Shown: positions 46,327 through 59,660, counted from the stretch's first letter. The stretch: 64,000 nucleotides of DNA from Anadara kagoshimensis (GCA_021292105.1 CM037870.1:24853916-24917915), one strand, 5' to 3'. Numbers and translations are program-made. Notes: generated by a model not told the origin, from the sequence alone.

Positions 46327-49300
46327 CTATGTTGCAGCCGTGGCTTCTGAAGGGACAGGTGCCACATTCTGGCCACCCACAACCGGAGATGCCACTGGTG
46401 TTGATGAGGCTGCTACGCTATTTGTTATGTTCACACTGTTGCTTGCTGATGTTGAATCAAAAGATGAAGCACTTGTTCCCATTGGCATTCCGACCTGCAG
46501 ATTAGATATAGGGGTAGGAGTAGGTAAGGACATAGGTAAAACTTGTGGCATTCCTGGGACTGAAGCTGCCCCACCTGCTGTACCTGTAATAGAAAGAAAG
46601 AACAATCAAGACAAAACCAATATAACAAAGAAAGAACAAGGAATACAAACAAAACTTATTTATGAACTTGGCAAAAGAGATAACTCTATCTTTTATTTCA
46701 CTGAATTTGACAAGAGGATTTATTCAACTGCCAACATAAGTCACATAATACAAGAGAGGTGACTCTATCTTTTATTTCATTGAATTTGACAAGAGGATTT
46801 ATTCAACTGCCAACATAAGTTGTATCATACAAGAGAGGTGACTCTATCTTTTATTTCATTGAACTAGTCTTATTTGATGACAGAAATTACTCTATCTTTT
46901 ATTTATCCAACTGCCAATATAGAACTATTTTATAGTCATAATGACAAGAAAGATAACTCTATCTATTATTTCATTAAATTAGTCCTATTTGACAAGAGGG
47001 ATAACTATCTTTTATTTATTCAACTGGCAACATTAAGTCATATGACAAGAGAGGTAACTCTATCTTTTATTGCATCAACTGGCAATAGTTAGATTTAGTC
47101 TTATTTTAATCAATAAGCTGTTTGATGAAATTTGACCCAATTCAAGGCTTCCATTTGACCAACACTCAATTTACATTGCATTAAAAAATGTTCGGACAGT
47201 AAAATGAAATACGGATTAAGACAAAGAAACTACCGAGAGAAATCTCACAAATGGCAGAGTCCATATCCAATCATGAGGTGTCTTAAAAAACTCAAAATTG
47301 TAAGACATAAATATAAGGCTATGTATAAAAATACACTCTATTGATGTTAAAATCTTCAACTTCTGATTAATTGATGATCAATCCCTTTTATTCCACCAAC
47401 TATTTTTTGATGATCGATTCTGATTGTTCGACACTACCTATCAATGTAATGTCAGACTTACCAGGTAGAGTTGCAGGTAAAGGCATTCCTCCTGGTAACG
47501 ATGACAAGGGAGGTAATGATACAGGTGGCATCCCCGGTATTGATATAGGTGTTGTTAATGGCGGTAACGTTGATAAAGGATTTGGTAAGGGCATGCTTCC
47601 GGGAGGAGGGAAAGCTGAAAATACATACAAAATAATACAATATAATACCCATCTAAAACTTTGCCATCTTGCCTATCACTGCTGTATATTGAAAAACTAA
47701 ATTTCATTTCATCAATGTTTTTCTTTGAGATGTGTCCCTCAATTTTACAGTATTCATGAACATAAAATTGTTTTTTTACAGTTTAATTTCAGACAAAGTG
47801 CAATGTGTGTTTTAAATTTAACAATACAGCACTGCTTGTCTGAAAATAAAAATCAATGTCCTGTAATGATTTTTGAGAACCAAGCAAATCATGTGAAATT
47901 TTAGATGTTAAATTAAGTTTTTATGAAGTGAACTTTTACCTTCCATTGCATGCATCTAATTTGAATTTTGTGTCAGGTATACATACTTTGGAAAAAACAA
48001 CCATGCCCTGCATCTAGTGAACAGAAGAGTGGCAGTCATATTTTGCATTTTTTTCTTGTTTTCTGTCCAATATTTCTTTCAACCAAAAGAGAACTGATCA
48101 TTGATTATTCAATACTTTGATCAAGCACTTAAAATCTGGTCAGAATTGAGCAGTTATTAATTACACTTAATTATACTAGTGCTAATACACTTCTTACTTG
48201 ATGGCATAGTGACACCAACTCCAGGCATAGTAGGTAATGGGAAATTCTGACCAGGACCCGACGCTGCTGTATCATTTTGTTTCATAACTGGAATGGTTGG
48301 AGTACCTGTTCAAAACAACATTCATTGATTATTTAATTCACAAGGCATAATATTATGGTCTTTATAATTTTATCAAAACCTACAATAATGTACACAATAC
48401 AACAACAAGGCTACATCTAGTTCTGTCTGCCAGACATCTTAGTCAGAAGATAACAATTTATACATGTTTATTAAAAACTAGAAATGTCTCTTGAGAGTCA
48501 AATCCCCTCCCCCCCATTTAATATTTTCCAATAAATTTGACCTTTCTGATATGACCTTGGTTCAAGGTCATGACACACATTCATTTGGACCATGAAGATT
48601 ATTATTCATGTGAAGTTTTATTAAAGTCGTCCAAAGCAGCTATGAGATATGGGCCAGACGCAAATTTACACGGGCGGACAGATAGACAGACGGACATGGT
48701 GATTTCTATATACCATCCTCAAACTAGTTTGCAGGGGGTATAAAAATATCTAGTTTTAATTAAAATATCAATATTTATCTATGATTCGAGTGATGTTTAT
48801 ATTTCTTTTACAAAGCTAAATTATTCAGCTAGATTTCATTTAACACAAACCTCCAACATTAGCAATTAAGATATATATATATTTCCTATATTTACCTGTA
48901 TTAAATGACATATGTGCCATTCCTTGTGTAATACCAACTGGTGAATTACTTAATGGAACCTACAACAAAAAAGATACACAGTACATTAACACAATATTGT
49001 ACATCACATGAAAAAAACTTTACTGTATTTTAATCTCAGCAGAGATGCCAACCCTGTCTTAGTGTCATCAGTAATACCAGCTTATGTTTTCCGTAATTTT
49101 GGGTACCTTGTCAGTAATAATGACATATTCGGGCCATTTCTGAATTGATACAAACATCTGTTCGATTTTCTGCCTTTTTTCGGCGGTGTACCAGGATCAT
49201 CATCAGCAGAAGTTGACGCCATTTTACTGTCGTAAATCAAAATTACGTCATTTATAACTGGTTTCCCGATGCCAGTTGACTGCCTATTTTGTATTTTGAC

Positions 49301-51498
49301 TTCATTCTAAAAACCATGTTGATAACGAAAACAACCCTGACCGGAATTTCTGTTTTTGCCGTAATTGCTGATACCGCTACCGTAATACCGTAATTTAAGT
49401 AATAATTACGGAGAATCCGTAATAGTTGGCATCTCTGTCTCAGGGTTATCATTTGGGAACAAAATTAGCACATTCCCAATGAAGAGAAATCTAGAAACAA
49501 TTCCATCTTACAATCATATTAAAACAAGAGTGCAGCCAGGAAAAAATTTCAAAAGGGCCCCAACTTCGAGAAATTTGCATAGATTTAACTTATTTTGTGT
49601 GTGTACACAATGCCAAAACAATTGAATCGACTAAATTCTTTAGAGCTGATTGAAATATAAGGCACAGCATGTCATATCCAATTCAACTATGTCAAAGATA
49701 GCAAGATAGCATAAATGGGCATTTGATGGAAAAGAGAAACTTTAACCTCAATGTCAACAGTACCCAACTTTCGTCTTGTTTCGAGGAATACCCTTCTTTT
49801 AAAACAAGGTTCTGTGCTGCAATTTCTTGTTATGTTCATTTACATTACTGTAAAGGGGAAATTTTTCGCTAAAGAAATTACCGCAAAAATTTTACCCACG
49901 CGAAAATGTCTACCATACAGGTTAATACATCACATATATAGAATATACACCCACTTATATTGGTTACGTGAAAATTACACGCGCGTGAAATGCGAGGTTT
50001 CAGAAATCGCGAAATTTTCATCCTGCGGAAATAATCCCTTTTACAGTATCTGAAATGTTTGACAGTAACTTTAAATATCATTTCAAAACAATCAAGTTAT
50101 AATCACAAACCTCCGCAAATCCATCTATAGTTTTCTGTGGTGTACTGGGTATCGTAGTAGCTGTTATGTTAGTGTCTATTTTTGTTGATGGGAACTGACG
50201 TTTTGGTATTCTGTGTAAATACCCATACCCAATGCCACAACCCAAACTGTTAAATAAAACAAAATTCTCATTTAATATCAGTTGTTTTAATAAAGCCAGC
50301 AAGGCAATGACTGCTTTCTGCTACTATTTGGATTTTGATCAAGTATGTTGCCAGGAATGAATAGAATTTTTAATGTGTAGTAATAAATGGTTAAATGTGT
50401 TATATTTAAGGGCCAAGCCGATTTTTAGGAGCCATGGGTTATTGGGCACCTGCCAAATCAGTGCCAATATTAATTTATCCCAGTAAGTTGCCTACTTCTA
50501 CCAAGTTTACATTTTATTAATGTTTTTGCAATACACATAACACCATATTTGCTTCATATCTTAAGAAATTTGTCTTCTGTTCAAATTTATTGAAAGGGTT
50601 GCAATATATGCTCCCAGTTAAATGAATTTCACCATTATTAATATTGAGGTGGTGGAGGAAGCTAGAGTGCCTGGAGACACCCCCTGATATATTTTATGCA
50701 GCAAGATGTTGAGGATATTTAAAATGCATGTATTTAGTGAATGAACATGATACATGTATATTACAAAATTTTGAGACTAAAATCTCCAAAACTAACTTTT
50801 CAAATTAAACTTTAACATCACCTCCATTTTACTACCCATCATCCTACTTACCTTCCATCACCTCCCCAGGCCCCATTAGGGGTTATTGTAACTTCCCTAC
50901 ACGAGTCACTATCTGTGTTGTATACATATAATCTCAATGGTTTTCCTTCATGTGACTCTATGAGAGTAAATAAATCTTCTGACTGTAAAATACATACAAT
51001 TTCATAAATAAATAAAATCTAATTTGAATAAAATATTCCAATCAAGAATGCATTCACTACATTCAAATTTCGCCATACCAAGTGTAGTTGATGCCGGAAA
51101 AAAGCAGCACGGAACTAATCAAGAGATTTAGACTTTGCTTTCTTCATATCATTCCGTTTAAAGATGTCTAAAAGTACTTACAGTAAAATCTTGTTATAAT
51201 GCCTTCAACTCTCAATAACATTTCCACCCCTTACTTTAAAATTGCCATACTATTCTGTATTCTCAAAATCAATTTTGTTTATATTTTCCTTAAAATGATC
51301 CCTCAAGTTATTGCCAAAGCATTTTATATTGCCAAAATCTGACTGAACAAATATTTTCAAAATTGTCTCAATGGCACTCAAGTTTCTACGCTAATGGATT
51401 TGACAAAATTTTGCTCTCAGTGTTTAATAAAACAATTCATGTATTGATCATGTTGTATAACTTGAAACTAGACAGGAATGTGAACAATTTTCAAAAAC

Positions 51499-51557
<59 letters not shown>

Positions 51558-54500
51558 TGGATCATATGCATAACTTTAGAGTGCAGTTAGGAAAGTGAAC
51601 ACCGAGAGATAGAGAAAGAAAGAGACTTACTTCATGTAATACAGAATCTGCTCCAATGATATAATCTGTGTTAGATTTAAGTCCTGCCAAATCTGCTGGA
51701 GAATTAGGATTAACTTCCTGCAAATATTTAAATTAAAATTAATGTATGCTTTTTAGAAATTCAAAGGATGACCAGAATTCAAAGCTTTAACTATAGTTAA
51801 ACATTTTATCAAACTTCAAGGTACTTTAAGTTTAACCTCACAAGTCATAATGATAATCTTTTTATGATTTTGGAGGAAACTCACTAAAATGTCTTGTCAA
51901 ATTAACCTTAGCTCAAAATCTGTTGACTTGAGGAAAAAATACTTTCAAGATTTCAAAATTTAAAACTATGGTAGAGTTGAGTGGTGCAATATAGTTTTAC
52001 TACCTAGGGCAAGTTTATTTAACTTGTATCAATGCAGTCAGTTTTGGGATGGTGGAAAAAACTTGAGAAACTGAGAAACTTTTGTACTTTCTCACCAAGG
52101 TGGTGATAAGTGGCACCAACTGAATGTTGACTCATGATTGAGTTTATGCAGAAAATTGTAAAATAAATTGATGCTACAATATTAGTCTTTCTTTCAACAT
52201 GACAACATGATAGATTTAAAAGTATTTTTGAGACTTACCAACACATGCCACACATTTTCATTTGCACCCTCAAATGAACAAAATCTGAAAAAAACATCAA
52301 AAAGTCACAAGATGTTAAGCAAAAATGTATTCTTCACAGAAAATCAGGCAAGTGTATAAGCACTCTAAAGTTGCCATTTGTGTATACACATGTATCAACT
52401 AGTAAATATACTATATAAAAGCAGGTGATAAACACTTGCATAAAATGTGTTTAGATTTATTCTTGAGATCAGCAAGAAAAACTGTCTCATTTCAAACAGC
52501 TGATGCAATGAAAAACAATATTTAACAAAGCAACCATTAATCACTTCAATATCTAGATGTGGCTTTAATATGAGGCTGACCACAACTTGGATTAAATCAG
52601 ATTGAATGCCTACATCCAAAGAAATCCTTTTGTATTGATGTTAATCTTGGTAACAGATTTTTAATTTTGCTGACCAGACAAAATGTTGTAACAGATTTGT
52701 CAAGCCACTTAAACTGATATTAATTTTATATCAATATTTGTGCATTATTACCACACTAAAGAATCCAGTAAAAGTAAACCTGTCCAATCCAAACCCTAAG
52801 AAACCAGAAAACCTGAATAAACTTACGTTTTTTGAAGAACTTCCATTTTTAATCTCAACAGCCATTTTCACTTGTTTCAGGCAAAGAGATTGGGACTTAT
52901 TTCAAGCTTGTACTCACCTAATACTAACACCTAAAAGGCCTTGTCCTCCCCAGTTATGACTTGGCATTATACTGACTTCTCTAACATTCTGTGTTTTACT
53001 ACTGTACACTGCCATTTTCACTGGTTTCTCAATGTTGGCCTTTAGTAAATCTTTCAATGTGTCATTGTCTTGATTCTTGAAAAAAAAAGAATAAATTTTT
53101 TAATAATTAAAAATAATATCTTCAATACTTTCATGACTGACTAGGTGTCTTGGTGGTAGAGTGCCTTGCTGTATTTTGGGTTCAAACTCAGGCCAGTTGA
53201 TATACATGTATTACTTTATAAGGCTTTAAAATTTGAGTTACTGCTTTCTTGTCTGCACTTAAGAGGACAGTGTATCAACTGGTCCATCCACCTTCATTGT
53301 TATGTGACAGGGGGAGTGTTAAGTTTGTGGTGTACTGACTCTGTGCACTAGCAGCTTAAAGTCGCCTAGAGTGTGAACTAGTACAAGGCAGGCCATAAAG
53401 CACATTCACATACCTTATGCATACATAAACCTGTTTTAATTAAATTTATCCTTGGAGATTAATAAACTTAATCTTGCCATGAACAGCTGAATCATTTCTG
53501 ATGAGAAAGTAAGACACCACGGCAACAAAAACAAATACTTTCACTGCAAATTCAATCAATGAAATTGCATATGAATATCATTCAAATGAAATATATTGAT
53601 ATACATACTACAACATCAGCTGTATAGCTATTGCCCATAGTTTCAATTTACACTTGGTGTAACAGATGTAGCTAACAATTATTGAACCATTCATTTGCTA
53701 TGATCAACGAGAAAGAAACAAACAGATAGATGTCTTATTGTAATATGTCTGTCATCAAACATGAAATTGATTAGATCACAGCATTTTATTAATTTATCAT
53801 GATATTTTATGATTTCAGAATCATTCCAGTTGATCTTGACATAGGAATATTAAGACATTCACAACCTCGACACTTGCCTTGTAAAAAGCATGCACTTACT
53901 GGACTTGGTGACCAAGTGGTGTAAAGCATGCACTTACTGGACTTAGTGACATAGTGGTCCAAAGCATGCACTTACTGGACTTGGTGGTCAAGTGGTCCAA
54001 AGTATGCACTTACTGGACTTTGTGGTCAAGTGGTCTAAAGTATGCACTTACTGGACTTGGTGGTCAAGTGGTCCAAAGTATGCACTTACTGGACTTGGTG
54101 GTCAAGTGGTCCAAAGTATGCACTTACTGGACTTGGTGGTCAAGTGGTCCAAAGTATGCACTTACTGTCTAGGTTCTAATTCCACATGGTCATATCTTAG
54201 TGCGAGACAGTTTGTCAGTTTGCATGGAATGCAAGCCAAAGACTGGTGGTTTTCTTTGGATACTCTGGTTTCCTCCACCATCCCAAACCTGGCTACCTTG
54301 ATATATGTGAGGTTTCAAAATTACCAAGGGGTACATGTACTATAAGGTATAATGAGGTTTTACTGTACAGAATACCTGTAACAAGCTGACCAAAAACTTA
54401 TTCCACAGTATCAATGAATTATACATACCAGCCTTGTGTGTCCTATTGCAACAATGAAGTCAAAGAATGCTTCTAAACCAGCCTTATGTCCTGGAGATCC

Positions 54501-56857
54501 TTCCTGTACCTGAAAAATATATAGTACATATGTTAAGTTTTTCAGTCTTTTTAAGTGGTCTAATGACTATAGCTTGCATTTGCTTATGACAGTACATGTA
54601 TCTCTCATTATCTACCTGTAGGTTCAAATTCTACTATTGGTAGGTTCAAATTCTACTAAAGATAGATCCTACTGGGAGAAAGCTTGTTTAACCGTTCATT
54701 TTATAAACTCTAACAAAAATAGTTACATGATTTTGATCAATACAAGGTAAAAAAGTAATTACCAACATTAGAAAGCCAACCTTCAATATGTACATGTATA
54801 GCTTACAAGAAACCAAGATAATCATATTACCGGGTAATATTTCCTGGAACCAAGCAGCTGGGTCTAGAAATTTGACACACTTAAAACTATTTATCACTAT
54901 GAAGTATGATATTACAGCTTCTCTTCTGGCAAAAAAGCTAAGCTTCATCCATAGAGTAACTAGCTCTTATGAATTGAATTTTAAACAAACTAGGACTTCT
55001 ACATATACAGTCCAACCTGCCTTAAAGACCACCTCTTTATAAGGGACACCTGCTTACAAAGGCCAGTAGAATTGTATCCCATTTGTTCTTTATTCATATT
55101 ATTTGAACCTGTATATAAAGGCCACCTGCCCATAAAGGCCACTTATACTGATTCCCTGGAGTGGCCTTTATAGAAAGGTTTGACTGTATCTGAAACTTTT
55201 ACACACAGAAACAAACAAAAGACTACCAGATGAGACATTAACTGTATACACCTGCTACTGTATCATATTTCTAATTAGTGGAGTGTATCAGTATCACACT
55301 CATAATTGATTATTACTTAGGCTTCCACGTTTACAACAATCTGTAAACATTGACACAGATGCTATTAAATGAAATGGTTCTGTTAAAACATTGCACAAAA
55401 TATTATTGTAACAAACCAATATTTCAAAAACATTTCAAGTTTCAATAAGCTGTCAAACATTTCAGATTTAACTAACCTGAATTTAAAATTTTACAATGAA
55501 AAGAATATTGTTGGAGTTAACTAGTCTATCTGTAAAAGTACAGATACTGTAGGGTGTAAACCAATGACAGTAGCAGAGAAACAACTTTGGAGAGTTTAGA
55601 AATTTACTTCCGGTACGCCAAAATAATACTTTACTAACTGAGTTAGAGACATTCCTCAAACCCCTGTTTGTAAAGCAACATATATATCCATCCCAATTCA
55701 AATATCTCAGTCACTCCAAAATCTCATGAAGCACCAACACATGTTGTTAAAGTTCTAGAAACAATGTTATTCTCTGCAACCAAAAAAATAACCATTTATC
55801 CAGTTGGTACCCCAATCATGGATGCCAAATATATAGCAGGGGAAAAATCTCGTCTCTGAGTTTTAAATCCAATACCTCTTCAATGTCAACCTGGAGTGTT
55901 CTACCAGTTGAGTTAAAGAATAAATCTCTTTGACACTATTAAAGTCACGAGAAGCATAATACCTTAAACTTTGTGTATTAACCTAGTTACTTCAAAACTA
56001 GATTTCTCCAATTATCTGTAATCAAAGAATGTTAAAGTAGACACTAATAACATCCATTTTTAATTGGAAGAATATTTTTGCAATAAATAGGATCCCACAA
56101 ATTTAAATCTCTGTGAAAAACAAGTGAACAAATTTGTCTTGTTACTCTCAGTCCCAATCACCAATGTGTATTGATGTTGAGGTTGTCCATGTGTTTAAAT
56201 GAAAAGGTCAGGTTCATGAATCCAGGTACTGCATTTGAAAATTCAAGATGAGAATCATGCCTCTATTTGACACCCACATAGACTGGTTGTTTTCATACTG
56301 TCAGGCATACAATTTACAAATATTGTGACCTAGGACACGCTTCTGCAGTGTATTGGGTATGGACCAGTAGGGCAAGAAAATGTTACAACCTCTTGGTACA
56401 CCAAGTACTCGACCTCACATTGGCAATGCCACCTCAGTTATGACTATATGCACATAGGAAGATAAATTGAGCTCTAATAATTTTGTGTAAAAAAAATTAG
56501 CTGTACTTCTCAGGAATATCAGAGATGTGTCTTCGTGAACATAAATATTTGTGTTTGACCTATGGCTGTTAGATTTACATAGTGAGGTAATTGTCACTGG
56601 GAGGATAAAACACGGTATTGTCACACTTAAACTACTTATGGATAAGACACGATGACAAAATATGATAAAGGTTTCGCTTAATTAAATTGGTCTAGAAATA
56701 TTAAGATCTGCAATCTGTTTAAACCGGCACAATTTTAAAATTTACGTTTCAGATTTTTTTTCAGGAATCGCGTCACTCAAGTTAAAGACTTTACCCTCAA
56801 GACGTGGTATCCCTCAGTACCACCACCGGGAACTTCTGAACTGTACGATCCACCCAT
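46327..56857 (-). CDS. GORASP2: Golgi reassembly-stacking protein (GRASP55/65 orthologue), complete
   Basis: Eleven coding exons: 56857-56795, 54509-54429, 53075-52918, 52284-52239, 51717-51631, 50982-50852, 50246-50111, 48959-48896, 48305-48198, 47614-47462 and 46583-46327 (TAG). Together they encode 427 residues (human GRASP55 is about 450), and all splice phases agree. GRASPs are myristoylated peripheral Golgi proteins that tether cisternae through tandem PDZ-like domains. Here Gly2 follows Met ([20 protein letters not shown]), fitting N-myristoylation. PDZ1 spans about 12-105 ([31 protein letters not shown]) and PDZ2 about 110-205 ([33 protein letters not shown]). Residues 235-427 are the Pro/Ser/Thr-rich C-terminal region. 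Invertebrates usually have a single GRASP, so the symbol is by similarity to vertebrate GRASP55. Confidence 0.97.
46675..47090 (+). repeat. Diverged 70-80 bp tandem repeat in the last GORASP intron
   Basis: Five or so imperfect repeats of GACTCTATCTTTTATTTCAT, TGAATTTGACAAGAGGATTT and ATTCAACTGCCAACATAAGT. Confidence 0.65.
48490..48745. mobile_element. Dispersed element with GACAGATAGACAGACGGACA tail
   Basis: Contains GATATGACCTTGGTTCAAGG, TTAAAGTCGTCCAAAGCAGC and CTATATACCATCCTCAAACT near a GGGGGTATAAAAA end. This phrase set is familiar from molluscan intergenic repeats; no ORF. Confidence 0.45.
49040..49437. mobile_element. hAT-like MITE in a GORASP intron
   Basis: Terminal inverted repeats CAGAGATGCCAAC (49040-49052) and GTTGGCATCTCTG (49425-49437) have the CAG...CTG ends usual for hAT elements. 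TCTCAG occurs directly outside both ends. The interior has GTAATTACGG-type subterminal motifs and no ORF. Confidence 0.75.
49850..50053. mobile_element. MITE with TACTGTAAA ends
   Basis: Left TTACTGTAAAGGGGAAATTT and right AAATAATCCCTTTTACAGTA are inverted repeats; the interior has GCGAAAAT/CGCGAAATTTTC-type pairs. Lies beside GORASP exon 7 (50246-50111). Confidence 0.65.
51500..51554 (+). repeat. (GA)n microsatellite
   Basis: About 27 GA units close to GORASP exon 5 (low end 51631). A shorter GA tract is at 8569-8602. Confidence 0.95.
53139..53415 (+). mobile_element. tRNA-headed SINE family S2
   Basis: Head GTGTCTTGGTGGTAGAGTGC and GGGTTCAAACTCAGG. The tail AAAGTCGCCTAGAGTGTGAA ... GTACAAGGCAGGCCATAAAG is found inverted at 26,560-26,745. 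Both lie in introns. Confidence 0.6.
53889..54168 (+). repeat. 38-bp minisatellite derived from a tRNA-like A-box region
   Basis: About 7.5 copies of a unit CATGCACTTACTGGACTTGG + TGGTCAAGTGGTCCAAAG. GGTCAAGTGGTC(T/C)AAAG is an A-box/D-arm sequence of a tRNA-Ser-like SINE head. Directly after the array comes GGTTCTAATTCCACATGG (a degenerate B box) and a SINE-like body with CTCTGGTTTCCTCCACCATC. Overlapping open frames across it are artefacts of the period. Confidence 0.8.
55008..55190. mobile_element. M1 copy in a GORASP intron
   Basis: Runs ACAGTCCAACCTGCCTTAAA to TATAGAAAGGTTTGACTGT. Well preserved. Confidence 0.75.
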
Positions 56858-56914
56858 TACTGTAGTGGCGTACGTTTAAACAAATTCTGACAAGTTGTTT
56901 TTCTTCGCTTGGAG

Positions 56915-56982
56915 ATCCAAAATGGCCTCAACGTGGCAAAAATTGCTGCGTTGGATTGCTTCCGGTATCAGACTTCCGGTGG
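56915..56982 (-). promoter_or_regulatory. Putative GORASP proximal promoter, two ETS sites and a YY1-like site
   Basis: About 60-120 bases upstream of the GORASP ATG are CCAAAATGGC (56917-56926, YY1-like) and two copies of CTTCCGGT (56959-56966 and 56973-56980), i.e. ACCGGAAG on the coding strand. No TATA box is visible. This combination is typical of housekeeping promoters. Confidence 0.5.
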
Positions 56983-57849
56983 TTTCGTTTTGTGTATTTC
57001 CCTTACTGTACCACGCGCACCATATCATAAATCCATATTTGATCGTTTTTCTGTTTTCGAAGCATTGGTTTAATTTGTTTTATTTAAAATCCTTAGACAT
57101 ATAAACCAGTGATTCTCGTTGTATTAATTTAGACAGTACTCAGCTAAAATCAATTTATGTTAGCAGAGACATATAAAAGGGTTTCATATGTCTCTGATGT
57201 GAGTCAAATCATTGATGGCCAACTTGACCTGGAAAGATTTTACATAGTGACAGAATCATGGAATACTTTTTGCACATATCTGTACTTTTATCAAAACCGA
57301 GTTCTATAAACTACAATAACATAAGTTTTAGGCATGGCCTACGCTGAGAGCGCAGCTAAATAATAGGTACATAATAATGATTTTATTAGTTGTGGTATTT
57401 TAAATGAACTTTAATTTTCAAGAGTTGTTTATAAATTTTAAAAAATCCCATTCCAAGTGTACGTATTATATTTCACTTATATTCGTAAAGACGACCACTG
57501 ACTAAGAAATGACTTTTCAAGTTGAGTGAATTCTCACGGATGATATAAAAAAATTCAACATACCGTCAACAATTCCCAATCCGAGTCTTGAGATTCCTGA
57601 TGATATTCGTCAAACTTTTCAGAAGGCACTTACCCATACTAGAATCTACTCGGGAGTGATTTGAACTTGATAACCAAGTTGTTGTCTCGTTTACTCCGGT
57701 GCTGATCTGACTGATCTGATCAATTTAAATGATTAAAAACCTGTTAATAGTGTATCTACTGTAATAACGAATTCTGTCATCAGATGAAAAAGGCATAAAG
57801 TTCACTGGAAGTCTACCAAGTATCATCAGGCAGCCATTTCAGGATCGAG

Positions 57850-58360
57850 TAACCGTTGTCAGTAGTGTCCCACATAGCAGTGCTGGGAGCCACTTAATTC
57901 AGAGCCAGTAACAGTTGTTGGCAGTGTCCCAGAGGACAATGTTTGGGGACCACTCAAGATATAGTGGCAATATTGTCAGTGTCGTCATAAAGGATAGTGT
58001 CAGAGAGCCAGACCAGTTACAGTAACAGTTGTCGATAGTGTCCCACAGGACAGTGTTAGGGAACGACACCAGAACCATGTTACTACAATTATCAACAGTG
58101 TCATACAGAGAAGTAGTCTTGACCCGAGAAGCTAATTCAAACCCAGTTACAGTTGTCAGCAGTGTCCCGCATGCTGGTTTTGGAGAACCAGAGATCCAGT
58201 CATGACATCGTGGTCATGCAGGACAGTGCTCACCAGGGAGCAACAGTAACAGCTATCAGTGGTGATCCACAAGACAGTATTGGGGAATCAGTATTGTTAT
58301 ACAGAACAGTGTGAAAGAGCTACATCGTATCCAGTAACAATTTTTAACAGCGCTCTTCAG
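57850..58360 (+). repeat. Diverged 55-65 bp minisatellite
   Basis: Repeats of CAGTAACAGTTGTCAGCAGT then GTCCCACAGGACAGTGTTGG and GGAACCA, six to eight degenerate copies, upstream of GORASP. Confidence 0.65.
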
Positions 58361-59034
58361 GTCTCAAGGCTGTTTAGAGTTGGTGAAGTGGCAATGTTTG
58401 AGTGGCATAAACGTACCACTGAAAAATTATCCTTTGGTAAAATAAAATACTACACTTTAAGTGCACTGCTTTTGAAATCTGATTCTACATTTTCAAGACT
58501 ACGTGAGATGTTTAAATAGAACTCAAGGCAATAGTTCTTAACTCTAAAAACACATTGGAAAACATCATACATAACTGAGTATTTATTGAATGGAGGTTAA
58601 TGTCCCACGCAAGACTATTTTACACAGTAGATCGAGGCGTCACCCAATATAGGCGAAGTTGTCAAACTTGAACTGTGCGAATTGTTAAGATATGTAATAA
58701 TTTAAGGATTATTTCAAGCTTATAACATATGTGGATTAAAAAGCATACCCATAGTTCCAAACAGAGGTTGCCAAAATTGCGAAATTTAAGTTAGGGAATA
58801 ATTGTGAAACAGGGAACGGGTGATTAAAAAACCACCAGCAGATAGATACAATCACTAGCAATACAACATGTATATAGAAAATATGTTATTGCGGATAGGC
58901 ATTCACATATGTTCACAGATCGTCTGTGGCACTAATGGTGTTGAAAAAACCATATCCATTTGCAGATTTGGGAAGCACGAACCTAGTCACAAGCTAAAGC
59001 AGAGATCAAAGATCAATGGCAATCTATGATAAAA

Positions 59035-59255
59035 TTTATAATTCCTCAAAAACTAAGGTATACTCCCTCATGCAAAGTATTTTCTTAGCTAAATTTGATA
59101 AAATATATTTTGGTCCTTTGGGTGGTATCTTTTCAACATCTTGAAAACTAGTTTGGTTTCATAATTTTGGTCCAAGCACTACTTATGAGGAATTGTATTC
59201 CGAAACGGCCGTCTAGTGCTGTAAAATTAAAACTAAACTGGCATAATATGTAAAA
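59035..59255 (+). mobile_element. Hammerhead-repeat copy with one core substitution
   Basis: Well-preserved copy (ACTAAGGTATACTCCCTC, ATGCAAAGTATTTTC, TTTTGGTCC). The ribozyme at 59175-59219 has CTTATGA instead of CTGATGA, while both stems, GAAA and GTC remain. The G-to-T change hits an invariant base. Confidence 0.65.
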
Positions 59256-59344
59256 TAATAACCGAGAATCCACAGCAGTGGATAACTTTGGTTAAGAATA
59301 ACTAGAATAGTATCGGTTAAGTGACTCTTACATAATAAAATATC

Positions 59345-59660
59345 AGCGGTAGCTCAGTTGGTAGAGTACTCGCTCCGTAAGTAGAATGTCGTGGGTTCGA
59401 GCCCAGACTGGGTCTGACCCAAAACTTGAAAGTGGGTAGTGATTGTTCTTTCGCCAAGCACTCTGCATTACGAAATGAAATTGTCACGATTCTTTCGAAT
59501 GGGAACTTAAAATAAACGAAGTTCTGTGTAACGGTAGGCTTGGCACGCTAAGGAACCCTGCTGTATGATGCCATCAGGCAAATTTCTGCACCCTTGCCCA
59601 TAGCTGGCGACGTCTCGATATAAGGTAAATATTCTTGACTGTGAGGTTAAACACCATAAC
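59345..59660 (+). mobile_element. SINE S1, full length with tRNA-like head
   Basis: Starts CGGTAGCTCAGTTGGTAGAG (A box) with GTGGGTTCGAGCCC (B box), followed by the S1 body ending TATTCTTGACTGTGAGGTTA. The head has A and B boxes in tRNA spacing, but no cloverleaf acceptor stem is evident. Confidence 0.75.

Noticed and set aside
53954..54345. Frames of repeated Trp/Tyr-rich peptides
   Set aside because: Produced by the 38-bp minisatellite in two frames; not a coding signature.
56921..57104. Divergent gene starting at the ATGGCC opposite GORASP
   Set aside because: Good start context, but the ATG is part of a YY1-like promoter motif, the frame has no donor site or domain, and it looks like promoter sequence.
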